64,000 bases of DNA from Burkholderia stabilis (GCF_001742165.1 NZ_CP016444.1:1178001-1242000); one strand, 5' to 3'. Shown: positions 1 through 9,048, counted from the first letter of the stretch. The notes: generated by a model from the sequence alone, not told the origin. Program-made: numbers and translations.

Positions 1-112
1 ACGACGGGGCAGTTTCCGAACCTTTACGGGGATTGAGCGAACTGTGCGCCGTGGGGCGGGCGCGACAAGGATTCCTTCACGCTGCCCGCCCCGGCAACGA
101 GCAGGTTTTCGA

Positions 113-1060
113 TCAACGAGCGCGGAGCGTCGATTCGGAAACGCGGGAAGCCGCAATCGCTTCCCGCTTCTCCACCAGGAAATCGATGAGCGCCCTGACC
201 TTGGTCGGCATCTGTGTGCGCGTCGGCGCATAGACGTAGAAGCCCGCGAAGGGTTTGCACCATGGCCGCAACACGCGTATCAGCGCGCCCGAGTTCAGAT
301 GCTGTTGCACGGCGATGTCGATGTGCTGGATGAGCCCGACATTCTGTAACGCTGCCCGGATCATTCCGTCGTCATCGTTAGTGGTGATGCTGCCCCGCGG
401 CTCCACCGCGAACCCGTGCCCCGGCTCTTCCGGCGACGTGAACTCCCACGGATGAATCGCGCCACTGACCTGCCGGAAGCGCAGGCAATTGTGTTCGGTC
501 AGATCGGCCGGCGTCACGGGTTCGCCGTAGCGCTTGAAATAAGCCGGCGTGCCGACCACCGCCATCTCCAACGACGGCGTAATCGGTACGGCAATCATGT
601 GCGGCGCAAGGCTCTCGCCGATGCGAATGCCGACATCGCATCCGTCCGCCACGATGTTGGCCAGGCTGTCGTTCATGACCAATTCAAGGCCGAGTGCTGG
701 AAAGCGCGTACTGAACTCCTCCAGATGTGGCTCGATCAGGGTCTTGGCCGCGACGCGCGATGTGTTCATACGAATCAGGCCGGAAGGCTCGTCGCGTGCG
801 TCGTGCAGCGCGTCCACGGTCCTTTCGACCGCGACCAATGCGGGGTACCACACGTCGTAGAGCCGTTGCCCTTCCTCGGTCAGCGACATGTCGCGGGTCG
901 TTCGATACAGCAGCTTGACGTTCAGCCGACGCTCGAGCGCCTTCACGTTCTGCGAGAGATTCGCGCGCGACGCGCCCACCTCGGCCGCCGCTTTCGTGAA
1001 ACTGCGATGGTGGGCGACGCGGGCAAACCACGCGAGGGACGGGAGCAACGAAGGATCCAT
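113..1060 (-). CDS. LysR-family transcriptional regulator
   Basis: Cytoplasmic DNA-binding regulator of 315 residues, the usual LysR length. Residues about 1-60 form the winged helix-turn-helix (SFTKAAAEVGASRANLSQ is the recognition region); the rest is a periplasmic-binding-protein-like effector domain of the CrgA/DhcR-like type. The ATG at 1060 was chosen because it places the helix-turn-helix at the normal distance from the N-terminus; an in-frame TTG at 1108 would add 16 residues with no family character. It is divergent from the hydrolase at 1210, so it probably controls that gene and the two reductase-like genes behind it. The effector cannot be inferred. Confidence 0.9.
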   Translation of the reverse strand: MDPSLLPSLAWFARVAHHRSFTKAAAEVGASRANLSQNVKALERRLNVKLLYRTTRDMSLTEEGQRLYDVWYPALVAVERTVDALHDARDEPSGLIRMNTSRVAAKTLIEPHLEEFSTRFPALGLELVMNDSLANIVADGCDVGIRIGESLAPHMIAVPITPSLEMAVVGTPAYFKRYGEPVTPADLTEHNCLRFRQVSGAIHPWEFTSPEEPGHGFAVEPRGSITTNDDDGMIRAALQNVGLIQHIDIAVQQHLNSGALIRVLRPWCKPFAGFYVYAPTRTQMPTKVRALIDFLVEKREAIAASRVSESTLRAR

Positions 1061-1100
1061 GCCGGGGCCACTGTCAATTTGGAAATACCACTGTAGTCCA

Positions 1101-1139
1101 GATTGCAATCTTCCGTCATCTCAATCGGCTCGCTATATT
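1101..1139 (+). promoter_or_regulatory. Candidate LysR operator and promoter between divergent genes
   Basis: The 149-bp divergent gap holds a perfect palindrome GATTGCAATC (1101-1110), followed by a candidate sigma-70 promoter TTCCGT (1111-1116), 17-bp spacer, TATATT (1134-1139) pointing to the hydrolase. The -10 is good and the -35 is weak, as expected for an activator-dependent promoter. LysR proteins usually bind such divergent gaps; which base pairs are bound is inference. Confidence 0.4.
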
Positions 1140-1209
1140 CAAACCGTCGCCGCTCGGCCCTGAACGATTCGGCCTTGCGAACCCAACTTCCCCCCTGGAT
1201 GGAGCCGTC

Positions 1210-2130
1210 ATGAAAAGCGTCAAGATCAAGCATGTGTACTGGGATATCGCCGCCAACCTCTACTTCCCGCCGAATTTCGATGAAGGTAAAAAATACCCGG
1301 CCATCATCAGCGCGCATCCGATCGGCAGCTGCAAGGAGCAAACCTCGGGCAACGTGTATGGCGAAGCGCTGGCCAAGGAAGGCTTCGTCGTCATCGCATT
1401 CGACGCCAGCTTCCAGGGCGATAGCGGTGGCGAGCCGCGTTACACCGAAGATCCGACGTTGCGCGTCGAGGATTTCCGCGTCGTCTGCGACTACCTCGTG
1501 ACGCTTCCGTACGTCGACGAAGACCGCATCGGCGTGCTGGGCATCTGCGGTGGCGGCGGCTATTCGATCAATGCCGCCATGACCGAGCGCCGCATCAAGG
1601 CGGTGGGCACCGTCACGGGCGCCAACTACGGCCGCCTGATGCGCGAAGGCTTCAGCAACTACGACCCGATCGCCGCCCTCGAGGCCATGGCCAAACAGCG
1701 CACGGCCGAAGCGCGCGGTGCGGCCTTGCGCGTGGACGATCTGCTGCCCCCGTCGCCCGAGGCCGCGAAGGAAGCCGGCCTGACGGAAGTCGATGTCTAC
1801 GGTGCGACCGAATACTATCGTTCGGATCGCGGCCGTGCGCCGAACGGCGTGAACCGCGCGCTGTATTCGCACCAGGCCGTCGCCGTGGGCTGGGATGCGT
1901 TCCACCTGTGCGAAACGCTGCTCACCCAGCCGCTGATGGTGGTGGTGGGCGATCAGGTCGGTGCGTTCGGCGCCTACCGTGACGGCTGCGAAATCATCGG
2001 TCGCGCGGCATCGAAGAAGAAGGAGCTGGTGGTCGTCGCCGGTTGGTCGCACTACGATTTGTACGACAAGCCCGAGCCCGTCGGCCAGGCGCTGGCAAAG
2101 CTGATTCCGTTCTACAAGGAAAACCTGTAA
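1210..2130 (+). CDS. Alpha/beta hydrolase, dienelactone-hydrolase-like (paralogue A)
   Basis: Hydrolase of 306 residues. The nucleophile-elbow motif is G-I-C-G-G (Cys113), so the nucleophile is cysteine as in dienelactone hydrolase rather than serine; Asp248 (VVVGD) and His281 (GWSHYD) complete a plausible Cys-Asp-His triad. The N-terminal HPIGS-C-KEQT block is conserved in the two paralogues at 49922 and 54832. ATG 1210 has GGAG five bases upstream. It is the first gene of a likely operon with 2317 and 2976 and lies opposite a LysR regulator. The substrate is unknown; a lactone or ester intermediate of aromatic or polyketide-like catabolism is reasonable. No signal peptide, so cytoplasmic. 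Confidence 0.85.
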   Translation: MKSVKIKHVYWDIAANLYFPPNFDEGKKYPAIISAHPIGSCKEQTSGNVYGEALAKEGFVVIAFDASFQGDSGGEPRYTEDPTLRVEDFRVVCDYLVTLPYVDEDRIGVLGICGGGGYSINAAMTERRIKAVGTVTGANYGRLMREGFSNYDPIAALEAMAKQRTAEARGAALRVDDLLPPSPEAAKEAGLTEVDVYGATEYYRSDRGRAPNGVNRALYSHQAVAVGWDAFHLCETLLTQPLMVVVGDQVGAFGAYRDGCEIIGRAASKKKELVVVAGWSHYDLYDKPEPVGQALAKLIPFYKENL

Positions 2131-2316
2131 TCCCCGTTGCCGGAATCTTGCACCGTGGCGAGCGCCTACCGCGCTCGTCGGCGCCCTCGCATGCCGGACA
2201 TGAATGGGCGTTCCCCGAATGGTGTCCCACGCTTGCTGCCGCACAACGGCACGCTTTCCTTCGAACATGCCCCCGCTCATCGCGGGGAACCCGCTTCAAC
2301 AACACGGAAGACAACC

Positions 2317-2952
2317 ATGACCAAGGTACTGGTCCTCGGCGCAAGCGGGCAAATCGCCCGCTGGGCCGTACAAATGCTGGGTGTGAAGCACGGCGTCGAG
2401 CAAACGCTCCTCGTGCGCGATCCCAAAAAGCTGGCCGGCAACGAGCCTGCCAATGCGAGCGTCGTGATCGGCGACGTGCTGGACAAAAAACTGCTGCCGC
2501 GAATCATGGAAGGGCAAGACGTCGTGTATGCCAACCTGGCCGGCGACGTGGATACGCAAACCGAACATATCCTGGCCACGATGAAAGCGACCGGCGTCAA
2601 GCGGCTGATCTTCGTCAACTCGCTCGGCATCTACGACGAGGTGCCCGGAAAATTCGGCGAATGGAACCGCCGGGAGATCGGACAGTATCTGCCGCCCTAT
2701 CGCCGATCCGCCGATCTGATCGAGGCGTCGGACTCGGATTACACCATTCTTCGTGCCGCCTGGCTGCAAGACAAGGATGAGGTGGACTACGAGATCACCG
2801 CACGCGACGAACCGTTCAAGGGCACCGAGATTTCCCGCAAGAGCGTGGCCGCACTGGTGGCCGAGCTGGTCGAACATCCCGACCGGCTGGTGCGCGCCAA
2901 CGTCGGCGTCAACAAGCCGGGAACCGACGGCGACAAGCCCGCTTTCGTCTGA
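2317..2952 (+). CDS. NmrA-like atypical SDR, NAD(P)H-binding (paralogue A)
   Basis: Rossmann-fold protein of 211 residues starting [13 protein letters not shown], the GxxGxxG dinucleotide-binding loop of atypical short-chain dehydrogenases (NmrA/HSCARG/YwnB type). ATG 2317 was chosen for the GGAAG ribosome site at 2306; the open frame upstream carries no family sequence. A protein of identical length and strongly similar sequence (shared block [12 protein letters not shown]) lies at 51850, again two genes downstream of a dienelactone-hydrolase-like enzyme. A hairpin with 6-bp GC arms (2271-2287) precedes the ribosome site. Members of this family act either as NAD(P)H-dependent reductases or as redox sensors; the sequence does not decide. 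Confidence 0.85.
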   Translation: MTKVLVLGASGQIARWAVQMLGVKHGVEQTLLVRDPKKLAGNEPANASVVIGDVLDKKLLPRIMEGQDVVYANLAGDVDTQTEHILATMKATGVKRLIFVNSLGIYDEVPGKFGEWNRREIGQYLPPYRRSADLIEASDSDYTILRAAWLQDKDEVDYEITARDEPFKGTEISRKSVAALVAELVEHPDRLVRANVGVNKPGTDGDKPAFV

Positions 2953-2975
2953 CCTGAAACTGCGAAAGGATCGAT

Positions 2976-3698
2976 ATGAAAGTCATCGTGTTCGGCGCCT
3001 CGGGGATGGTCGGTCAGGGCGTGCTGCGCGAGTGTCTGCTGGCGCCGGACGTCGAGTCGGTTCTGGTCGTCGGGCGCAGCGCGTTGACGATGCAGCATCC
3101 CATATTGCAGCAACTCGTACGCCCGGATCTGTTCGACTACGCCGATATCGAAGCGCGATTCGACGGTTATGACGCGTGCTTCTTCTGCCTCGGCGTATCC
3201 GCAAGCGAAACCGATGAAGCCGGCTTCGTCCGAATCAATCACGATTTGCCGCTCGCAGTCGGCCAGGTTCTGGTGCGCCGTCACGCCGCCATGGTGTTCG
3301 TCTACGTATCAGGCGGCGGCACCGATTCCACCGAACGAGGCCCCGTCATGTGGGCGCGTGTCAAAGGCAAGACGGAAAACGCGCTACAGCGCCTGGGATT
3401 CCGCGCGGTCTATCTGTTTCGCCCCGGCTTCATTCTTCCGCTGAACGGCGAACAATCCAAGACGCGCATGCTCCGGCTGCTCTACTCGTATCTGGGGTGG
3501 GCCTTTGCAATGTTGCGAAAGCTGTTTCCCGAAAAGATCCTCGACACGGTACGCATGGGGCAAGCGATGTTGCAGATTGCGCGGCATGGAAACGACACCG
3601 CCGTGGTCGAAAGCGCCGACATCAGCCGGCTTGCCGCAACTGCAAGGGTTGCGACGCCAGCAGCGGGAAAACGCATCGCCGATACCCCCGGCAAATAG
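2976..3698 (+). CDS. NAD(P)-binding epimerase/TIP30-like protein
   Basis: Rossmann-fold protein of 240 residues with the N-terminal loop VFGASGMVGQGVLREC. It resembles the HTATIP2/TIP30-like group of extended-type SDR proteins found in bacteria as 'epimerase' of unknown function. A strong AAAGGA site (2965-2970) lies six bases before the ATG, and the gap to the previous gene is only 23 bases, so the three genes 1210-3698 are probably one transcript. The C-terminal part has a hydrophobic patch around residues 165-180 (YSYLGWAFAML) that could touch the membrane. No substrate can be assigned. Confidence 0.8.
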   Translation: MKVIVFGASGMVGQGVLRECLLAPDVESVLVVGRSALTMQHPILQQLVRPDLFDYADIEARFDGYDACFFCLGVSASETDEAGFVRINHDLPLAVGQVLVRRHAAMVFVYVSGGGTDSTERGPVMWARVKGKTENALQRLGFRAVYLFRPGFILPLNGEQSKTRMLRLLYSYLGWAFAMLRKLFPEKILDTVRMGQAMLQIARHGNDTAVVESADISRLAATARVATPAAGKRIADTPGK

Positions 3699-3765
3699 AA
3701 GGCACACGACTTCCCGGCCGTGCTTGTTCCCTGTTCAGCGGGGCATTGGCGTGTCGCGGCCCGGT

Positions 3766-4074
3766 TCAACCGGCATCGCGCTCGATCAGGAACCGGTCGC
3801 GGCGGCCGCCTTTGATCCAGCCGGGCTCGCGACCGCGCCCGCTCCACGTCGCGCCGGTCTTGGGGTCGCGATAGCGGGGTGACGATGCCCGCTTTCGCGG
3901 CGTCGTTTTCGCGGCGCCGCCGGGGCGGCCGAAGATCTGTCCGGCGGTCAGCCCATATTCGGCGACCCGGGTGCGAACCTCCTGTATGACGGCCTCGAGT
4001 TCGGCGAGTCGGGCTTCCTCGACTCGCTTCATCAATTCATCGGCTTGCGCCTTCAATTCGCGATAACCGGACAT
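3766..4074 (-). CDS. H-NS-family nucleoid-associated protein
   Basis: Small DNA-binding protein of 102 residues. The N-terminal half (about residues 1-50) is a charged coiled-coil oligomerisation segment; a basic Pro/Arg/Lys-rich linker follows; the C-terminal domain has the H-NS core T-W-S-G-R-G-R-x-P-x-W, the loop that inserts into the AT-rich minor groove. Start ATG 4074 has a GGAGG site seven bases upstream; the open frame continues upstream without family sequence. Burkholderia carry many such paralogues, often beside horizontally gained loci. Its place at the edge of the exopolysaccharide cluster fits a xenogeneic silencer of that locus, but this is inference. Confidence 0.9.
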   Translation of the reverse strand: MSGYRELKAQADELMKRVEEARLAELEAVIQEVRTRVAEYGLTAGQIFGRPGGAAKTTPRKRASSPRYRDPKTGATWSGRGREPGWIKGGRRDRFLIERDAG

Positions 4075-4204
4075 GCAACGCCTCCACATTCTCATGGTGT
4101 AAAAAAAACCGAACGGACGCGACGACGCGATCGCGTGACCACCCCGATGCAATCTCGTGCAAAGACGCGACCGGAACGTCCATTCGGGAAAACCGGAAAA
4201 CGGA

Positions 4205-4438
4205 TTACGCGCGGCCTGGCGCGTTTTCCGTGCGAAATTCACAAACCAACTCGCCGCTGGACGCGAGCTCATCGATCTGATCCGGCGTCAACGCATCAAT
4301 CGAAGCGGCAATTTCATCCGGGATACCCAATTGCCGCTTTCCTTGTTCGTAGTCGATACGCAATATGCGCTGCGCGAGCACGAGATATGCGCGGTTGAAT
4401 TCCGCGATGGCATCGAAGATATCGCCCTGTCCAGTCAT
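4205..4438 (-). CDS. Short orphan FlhD-like regulator
   Basis: Protein of 77 residues that matches the core of the flagellar master regulator FlhD: N-x-x-Y-L-x-L-A-Q-R near residue 15, then LGI-x-x-E-x-A, A-L-T-x-x-Q, and L-V-C-x-F-R near the end, all in the order seen in enterobacterial FlhD. It stops soon after that last block, so about 35 C-terminal residues present in E. coli FlhD (116 residues) are missing. No flhC or flagellar gene is nearby. ATG 4438 was chosen over an in-frame GTG at 4477 because family similarity starts there. It may act as a stand-alone or dominant-negative partner of FlhC; function is inferred only from fold similarity. Confidence 0.75.
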   Translation of the reverse strand: MTGQGDIFDAIAEFNRAYLVLAQRILRIDYEQGKRQLGIPDEIAASIDALTPDQIDELASSGELVCEFRTENAPGRA

Positions 4439-4797
4439 GACTGCTCCTGAGCCGACGGCGATCCTCGCATGCCGCACGCGCGGCGCCGCAATCGGCCGTC
4501 CAGTAATGGATGCCTGAATCTATGTCATGCCATCCACGTCATGCCGACAATTCCTAGATGGCATCCGACATACGCGAAATCGGCGATTGCAATTCGACAT
4601 TCGCCATTCATCGCTGTCGGATTCAACCTAGATTCGGTCACCAATCGAGACGGGAACGCCCATACGATTTTCGAACGGCGCGCGGCTTCGTCCGCGCGAG
4701 CAATACGGCACCGGCGAACGATGATTGCGATGCGCACATCGCCGCCTTCTCTCGGCATCGTTGATGCCTGATCCTGAACGGATGGAATTCGAAAATC
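4439..4797. other. Intergenic region upstream of galU
   Basis: This 359-bp divergent gap has no convincing coding sequence and is richer in A+T than its neighbours. It contains an inverted repeat with 8-bp arms ATGCCATC (4527-4534) and GATGGCAT (4557-4564). No strong sigma-70 promoter is obvious for either flanking gene. An AT-enriched divergent region is a plausible H-NS target. Confidence 0.5.
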
Positions 4798-5682
4798 ATG
4801 TTGAAAGTGACGAAAGCGGTATTTCCGGTCGCCGGTCTAGGCACGCGATTTCTGCCGGCGACCAAAGCCAGCCCGAAAGAAATGCTGCCGGTCGTGGACA
4901 AGCCGCTGATTCAATATGCGGTCGAGGAAGCGATCGACGCGGGCATCACCGAAATGATTTTCGTGACCGGCCGCAGCAAGCGCGCGATCGAAGACCACTT
5001 CGACAAATCCTATGAGATCGAGGCCGAACTCGAAGCGCGCGGCAAGGAGAAGCTGCTGTCGCTGGTTCGCAGCATCAAGCCGAGCCACGTCGACTGCTTC
5101 TACGTGCGCCAGGCCGAAGCGCTGGGGCTCGGCCATGCCGTGCTGTGCGCGGAGAAGCTGGTCGGCGACCAGCCGTTCGCGGTGATCCTCGCCGACGACC
5201 TGCTCGACGGTCCGAGGCCCGTGCTGCGCCAGATGATCGACGTGTTCGATCACTATCACGCGTCGGTGGTCGGCGTGGAGGAAATTCCGCCCGAGGCATC
5301 GAAGTCGTACGGCGTGATCGACGGCAAGCGCTGGGAGGACAACCTGTTCAAGCTGTCCGGGATCGTCGAGAAGCCGGAGCCGGCGAAGGCGCCGTCGAAT
5401 TTCGGCGTGGTGGGCCGCTACGTGCTGAAGCCGAAGGTGTTCGAGCATCTGCGCGCGCTGCGGCCCGGTGCCGGCGGCGAACTGCAGTTGACGGACGCGA
5501 TCCAGTCGCTGCTCTCGGACGAGCAGGTGCTCGCCCATCGCTACGACGGCACGCGTTTCGATTGCGGCAGCAAGCTCGGCTATCTGAAGGCGACGGTCGA
5601 GTTCGCGCTGCGGCATCCGGAGGTGGCCGCGGATTTCGAAAGCTATCTGGCCACGCGCATGTCGGCGCTGCTGGTCGCCTGA
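4798..5682 (+). CDS. galU: UTP--glucose-1-phosphate uridylyltransferase
   Basis: Makes UDP-glucose from UTP and glucose-1-phosphate in the cytoplasm. The 294 residues are full length for GalU. The N-terminus has the nucleotidyltransferase signature [19 protein letters not shown] followed by [11 protein letters not shown], and ILADDLLDG near residue 140 carries the metal-binding aspartates. It opens the plus-strand arm of the exopolysaccharide locus and supplies UDP-glucose (and, with an epimerase elsewhere, UDP-galactose). Burkholderia usually have a separate housekeeping galU, so this is probably a dedicated paralogue. The next gene starts 26 bases downstream, consistent with co-transcription. 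Confidence 0.96.
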   Translation: MLKVTKAVFPVAGLGTRFLPATKASPKEMLPVVDKPLIQYAVEEAIDAGITEMIFVTGRSKRAIEDHFDKSYEIEAELEARGKEKLLSLVRSIKPSHVDCFYVRQAEALGLGHAVLCAEKLVGDQPFAVILADDLLDGPRPVLRQMIDVFDHYHASVVGVEEIPPEASKSYGVIDGKRWEDNLFKLSGIVEKPEPAKAPSNFGVVGRYVLKPKVFEHLRALRPGAGGELQLTDAIQSLLSDEQVLAHRYDGTRFDCGSKLGYLKATVEFALRHPEVAADFESYLATRMSALLVA

Positions 5683-5707
5683 CCGGGCGGCCGTCACGAG
5701 CCCGGTC

Positions 5708-6295
5708 GTGTGGACCGCCGTCAGCGATCTCGGCGACGCGGCAATGACGCTGCCGCTGGCCGTCGTGTGCATCGCCTGGCTCACGCGCTCGACGGCCGGC
5801 CGGCGTCACGCGGTGTCATGGGCGCTGATGCTCGCGGCCGGCATGGCGCTCGTCGGCGCCACCAAGATCCTGTACGCCGGCTGCGGGCTCCAGATCCGCT
5901 CGATCGATTTCCGCGTGATCAGCGGGCACACGATGCTCGCGTCGGCGGTCTGGCCGATGACCTGCGTGCTGGTGTTGAACGGCGGCGCGCACCTGCGGGC
6001 GGGCGCGTCGCTGTCGCTCGGACTCGCGCTCGGCGCGCTGATCGGCGTCGCGCGCGTGTTCGACGACGCGCACACGCCGTCGGAAGTCGTCGTCGGCTGG
6101 CTCGTCGGCTCGACGGTCGCGCTGGCGTTCGAATGGCGGCATGGCGCGCCGTGTGTCGACGCGCGGTATCGCGCGCTCGTCGCCGGCTCGCTGCTGGCCG
6201 TGTCGGCCATCGCGTATGGCCGTCATGCGCCGATTCAGACGGCGATCGAGCTGTATTCGCCGTTTTTGTGCGGGCGGTTCGCTCTGCCACCGTGA
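5708..6295 (+). CDS. PAP2-family membrane phosphatase
   Basis: Integral membrane protein of 195 residues with about five hydrophobic segments. It shows PAP2 motif 2 as S-G-H-T (near residue 73) and motif 3 as A-R-V-F-D-D-A-H-T-P-S-E; motif 1 is not clear, and the start is a GTG at 5708, with an ATG twelve codons further on, so the N-terminus is uncertain. In polysaccharide loci such enzymes dephosphorylate undecaprenyl pyrophosphate so that the lipid carrier is recycled. That role is inferred from its position between galU and the polymerase. Confidence 0.75.
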   Translation: MWTAVSDLGDAAMTLPLAVVCIAWLTRSTAGRRHAVSWALMLAAGMALVGATKILYAGCGLQIRSIDFRVISGHTMLASAVWPMTCVLVLNGGAHLRAGASLSLGLALGALIGVARVFDDAHTPSEVVVGWLVGSTVALAFEWRHGAPCVDARYRALVAGSLLAVSAIAYGRHAPIQTAIELYSPFLCGRFALPP

Positions 6296-6600
6296 CGGCC
6301 TCGGCCGGCCGGCGCCGTGCGAATGAACCTGACCACACCCGCCCGCTCGGCCGACCCCGGCGTAAATAGACAAAATGCCGCCCGGATCGGACAACCCGGC
6401 TCGCCCGACCGTCCAGCCCGCTATGCTTGATCGCCGGAATGCGCTTCGTCTCGGACGACGGAAGCGCATTCCGCGTGCGACACGGCGCGCAAGCCAGCCC
6501 TGCCCGACAGGCATCTTGCCCCGCATCGCACGACACCTCGCCGCGTGGCGCCGGCACGGCCGGCACGCAGCGAATCCGGAGTCTCCGATCGGGCGCACGC
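6296..6600. other. Gap between PAP2 gene and polymerase gene
   Basis: These 305 bases contain no supported gene. The reading frame of the downstream polymerase is open from a TTG at 6427, but the extra 58 residues are Arg/Ser/Ala-rich with no membrane character, so they are treated as untranslated. No clear terminator or promoter was recognised. Confidence 0.4.
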
Positions 6601-7794
6601 ATGTCGACCTTGCTCTTTTCAGCCAGCGTACTGTTCTTCTCGCTCAACGCGTTCAGCGTGCGGGCAACCTTCGCCGCGTATGTCCTGCTCTGCGCGCTCG
6701 CTTTTCTGCGCGCGCCGACGCTGATGAACCGGCAGCGGCACCTGTTTCCGGTTTGCACGTACTGGCTGATCGGCACCTGCCTCGCGTTCATCCTGTCCGC
6801 GTTCGGCGATTTCTACGTGAACTTCTTCATCAAGTTCGTGCTGATCCAGACGTATATCGCGTTGAGCTACTGGATGTTCGCCGGCGGCGTGCTCACGCGG
6901 GAATCGCTCGACACCGCGTGCAAGACGCTGATCTATGTCCACGCCGCGTTCTTCACGTTCCAGCTCGTCTACTACCTCGGGACCGGCACCTTCATCGACT
7001 TCGACAGCTATGTGCGCGAAGCCGATTCCGAAGCGCTCTACGCGACCAAGGCACTGACCGACAGCCTGATTTCGATCCGCGCGCTCGGCCTGTACTCCGA
7101 ACCGTCGTTCTATGCGATGACGGTCGTGCCGAGCGCGGTGATCCTGCTGCTGTCGAAGCGGCGCATCACGCTCGCCCCCGTGATCGGGTTCGCCACCGCG
7201 CTGCTCAGCTTCTCGGTCGCGTCGATGGCCGTGTGCGCCGTGCTGTGCGGGCTGCACGTGGTCACCGGGCACGGGCGGCTGCGGACCCGGATCGCCGTCG
7301 TCGTCGTCGCGCTCGCCTGCGTGCCCTGGCTCTACAGCGTGTACGACCAGCGGGTGAACCAGTCGGTCGACTACGATGCGGTCGGCAGCCGGACGCTCGT
7401 GCTGACGGAGCTGACCGAGCGCGACGTCGTCGCGGGGGTGTTCGGCGGCGGCCTGTTCTGGGACGAGCGCAACAACGTCGGGAAAACGCACATGCGCGGC
7501 TATCAGGTGCGGGACAGTTCGTTCTACATCTACCTCGTGTTCGCCGCGGGTGCCGCCGGTTCCGTCGTGTTCTTCGGTACGCTCGTCATGCTGTTCCGCC
7601 GCAACGGGCGGCGCAAGTATCTGCTGTACCTGCTGCCGATCCTGCTGTTCAAGTATCACGTGCTCTATGGCATGCTCTGGCTCACCATCCTGCTGTTCGT
7701 CGTGCTGGCCGACCAGGACGCGCCGCACCGGCGCGCGGTCGCCCGTCCCTTCCCGAACGCATCCGGCGGCAAGCCGCTCGCGCACCTGACATGA
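6601..7794 (+). CDS. wzy: Wzy-type polysaccharide polymerase (O-antigen ligase/polymerase-like membrane protein)
   Basis: Multi-pass inner-membrane protein of 397 residues with roughly ten hydrophobic helices and a large polar loop between the late helices (around residues 255-305, containing DYDAVGSRTLVLTELTERD). This topology, low sequence conservation and location are typical of Wzy polymerases, which join lipid-linked repeat units in the periplasm. ATG 6601 begins directly with the first helix (TLLFSASVLFFSLNAFSV). The locus has a flippase, a Wza/Wzb/Wzc export set and an initiating transferase but no other polymerase candidate, which supports the call. The linkage formed cannot be read from sequence. 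Confidence 0.75.
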   Translation: MSTLLFSASVLFFSLNAFSVRATFAAYVLLCALAFLRAPTLMNRQRHLFPVCTYWLIGTCLAFILSAFGDFYVNFFIKFVLIQTYIALSYWMFAGGVLTRESLDTACKTLIYVHAAFFTFQLVYYLGTGTFIDFDSYVREADSEALYATKALTDSLISIRALGLYSEPSFYAMTVVPSAVILLLSKRRITLAPVIGFATALLSFSVASMAVCAVLCGLHVVTGHGRLRTRIAVVVVALACVPWLYSVYDQRVNQSVDYDAVGSRTLVLTELTERDVVAGVFGGGLFWDERNNVGKTHMRGYQVRDSSFYIYLVFAAGAAGSVVFFGTLVMLFRRNGRRKYLLYLLPILLFKYHVLYGMLWLTILLFVVLADQDAPHRRAVARPFPNASGGKPLAHLT

Positions 7795-7826
7795 CATCAT
7801 TCCGGCATGCATCGGCATCACACACG

Positions 7827-8993
7827 ATGAAACGATCGCTCATCGCGGCGGTTTGCCTGTGCTGCGCGGCGATGGCGGCACACGCGGAATCCGTCCCCCG
7901 GCCGCCCGGCGAGGTGATCGCGCACAGCCGCGCCGCCACGCGCGTGTATCTGGGATCGCCGTCACTGGCCGTGCTGCCGAACGGCGACTATGTCGCGAGC
8001 TTCGACACGTTCGGCGCCGCGTCGGCGCAGAACCGGGTGTCCGTGTTCACGTCGCACGACAAGGGCGCGACCTGGATCAGGCTCGACGACGTGCCGGACC
8101 AGTACTGGTCGTCGCTGTTCGTGCTGAACGGCGCGCTCTACCTGATGGGCACCAACCGCTCGATGGGCACGCCGTCGATTCGCCGCTCCGACGACGGCGG
8201 CGCGTCGTGGACCACGCCGGTCGACGCGTCCACCGGGCTGCTGCCGTATCCGGGGCGCTTCATCACCGGGCCGGTGCCGGTTCTCGTCGATCGCGGACGC
8301 GTCTGGCGCGCGTATGAAAGCGTCGAGGACGGCGACCTGCGCGCGCTGGTGATGTCCGCGCCCGCCGATCGCGACCTGCTCGACGCGCGCAACTGGCGCG
8401 TGTCCGCGCATCTGCCGTCGGACACGCACTGGCTCGGCGGCAAGTTCCAGTCGTGGGAAGAAGGCAACGTGGTCGGCAAACCAGGCAGCGCGCCGGCGGT
8501 CGTGCTGCGCGTGAACACCGCGAACGGCCCGGAGAAGGCCGCGCTGCTGGCGACGAGCGACGACGGCCGCACGCTGTCGTTCGACCCGGCACGCGATTTC
8601 GTCGACCTGCCGGGCGCCGGCAAGAAGTTCACGATTCGCTTCGATCCGCAGTCGAAGCAATACTGGACGATCACGAACGCGGTGCCGAAAAGCGTCGGGC
8701 GGATGAACCTCGAGCGGGTCCGCAACACGCTGGTGCTGCTGTCGTCGCCCGATCTTCGGCAATGGACCGCCCGGCGCATCGTGTTGCAACACGCCGACAC
8801 GAAACGGCACGGCTTCCAGTACGTCGACTGGCAATTCGACGGCAGCGACCTCGTCGCGGTGCTCCGCGTCGCGTTCGACGACCCGGAAGGCGGCGCAGGC
8901 AGCCAGCACGACTCGAACTTCATCACGTTCCTGCGCGTGCGCGGGTTTCGCCAGGACGCCGCGTCCGCTGCGCTGACGCAAAGCCTGCAATAA
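7827..8993 (+). CDS. Secreted sialidase-like (BNR/Asp-box) protein
   Basis: Protein of 388 residues with a clear signal peptide (MKRSLIAAVCLCCAAMAAHA, cleavage near residue 20). It carries Asp-box repeats of the beta-propeller sialidase fold: S-H-D-K-G-A-T-W and S-D-D-G-G-A-S-W about 60 residues apart, and a weaker S-D-D-G-R-T. ATG 7827 was chosen because the signal peptide begins there; an in-frame ATG lies at 7791. As the last plus-strand gene of the exopolysaccharide locus it could be an exported glycosidase or lyase that trims or releases the polymer. Kdo is a nonulosonate-like 2-keto sugar, so a sialidase fold acting on it is attractive but unproven. Confidence 0.75.
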   Translation: MKRSLIAAVCLCCAAMAAHAESVPRPPGEVIAHSRAATRVYLGSPSLAVLPNGDYVASFDTFGAASAQNRVSVFTSHDKGATWIRLDDVPDQYWSSLFVLNGALYLMGTNRSMGTPSIRRSDDGGASWTTPVDASTGLLPYPGRFITGPVPVLVDRGRVWRAYESVEDGDLRALVMSAPADRDLLDARNWRVSAHLPSDTHWLGGKFQSWEEGNVVGKPGSAPAVVLRVNTANGPEKAALLATSDDGRTLSFDPARDFVDLPGAGKKFTIRFDPQSKQYWTITNAVPKSVGRMNLERVRNTLVLLSSPDLRQWTARRIVLQHADTKRHGFQYVDWQFDGSDLVAVLRVAFDDPEGGAGSQHDSNFITFLRVRGFRQDAASAALTQSLQ

Positions 8994-9011
8994 CCCGCGC
9001 CGGTGCCGACC

Positions 9012-9048
9012 GCGCCTCCCGCACGCCGGGCGACGCGGCGGGAGGCGC
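9012..9048. terminator. Hairpin between convergent arms of the polysaccharide locus
   Basis: A perfect 11-bp stem, GCGCCTCCCGC (9012-9022) with its complement (9038-9048), separates the convergent sialidase-like gene and kpsF. There is no long T-run on either side, so termination may be weak or factor-assisted, but the site can serve both strands. Confidence 0.6.

Noticed and set aside
1..112. Possible end of a gene at the left edge
   Set aside because: The short frames there have no recognisable protein sequence and the neighbouring gene beyond the window is unseen.
943..2280. 445-codon antisense frame over the first hydrolase gene
   Set aside because: No recognisable domain; overlaps fully with a hydrolase that has a complete Cys-Asp-His set.
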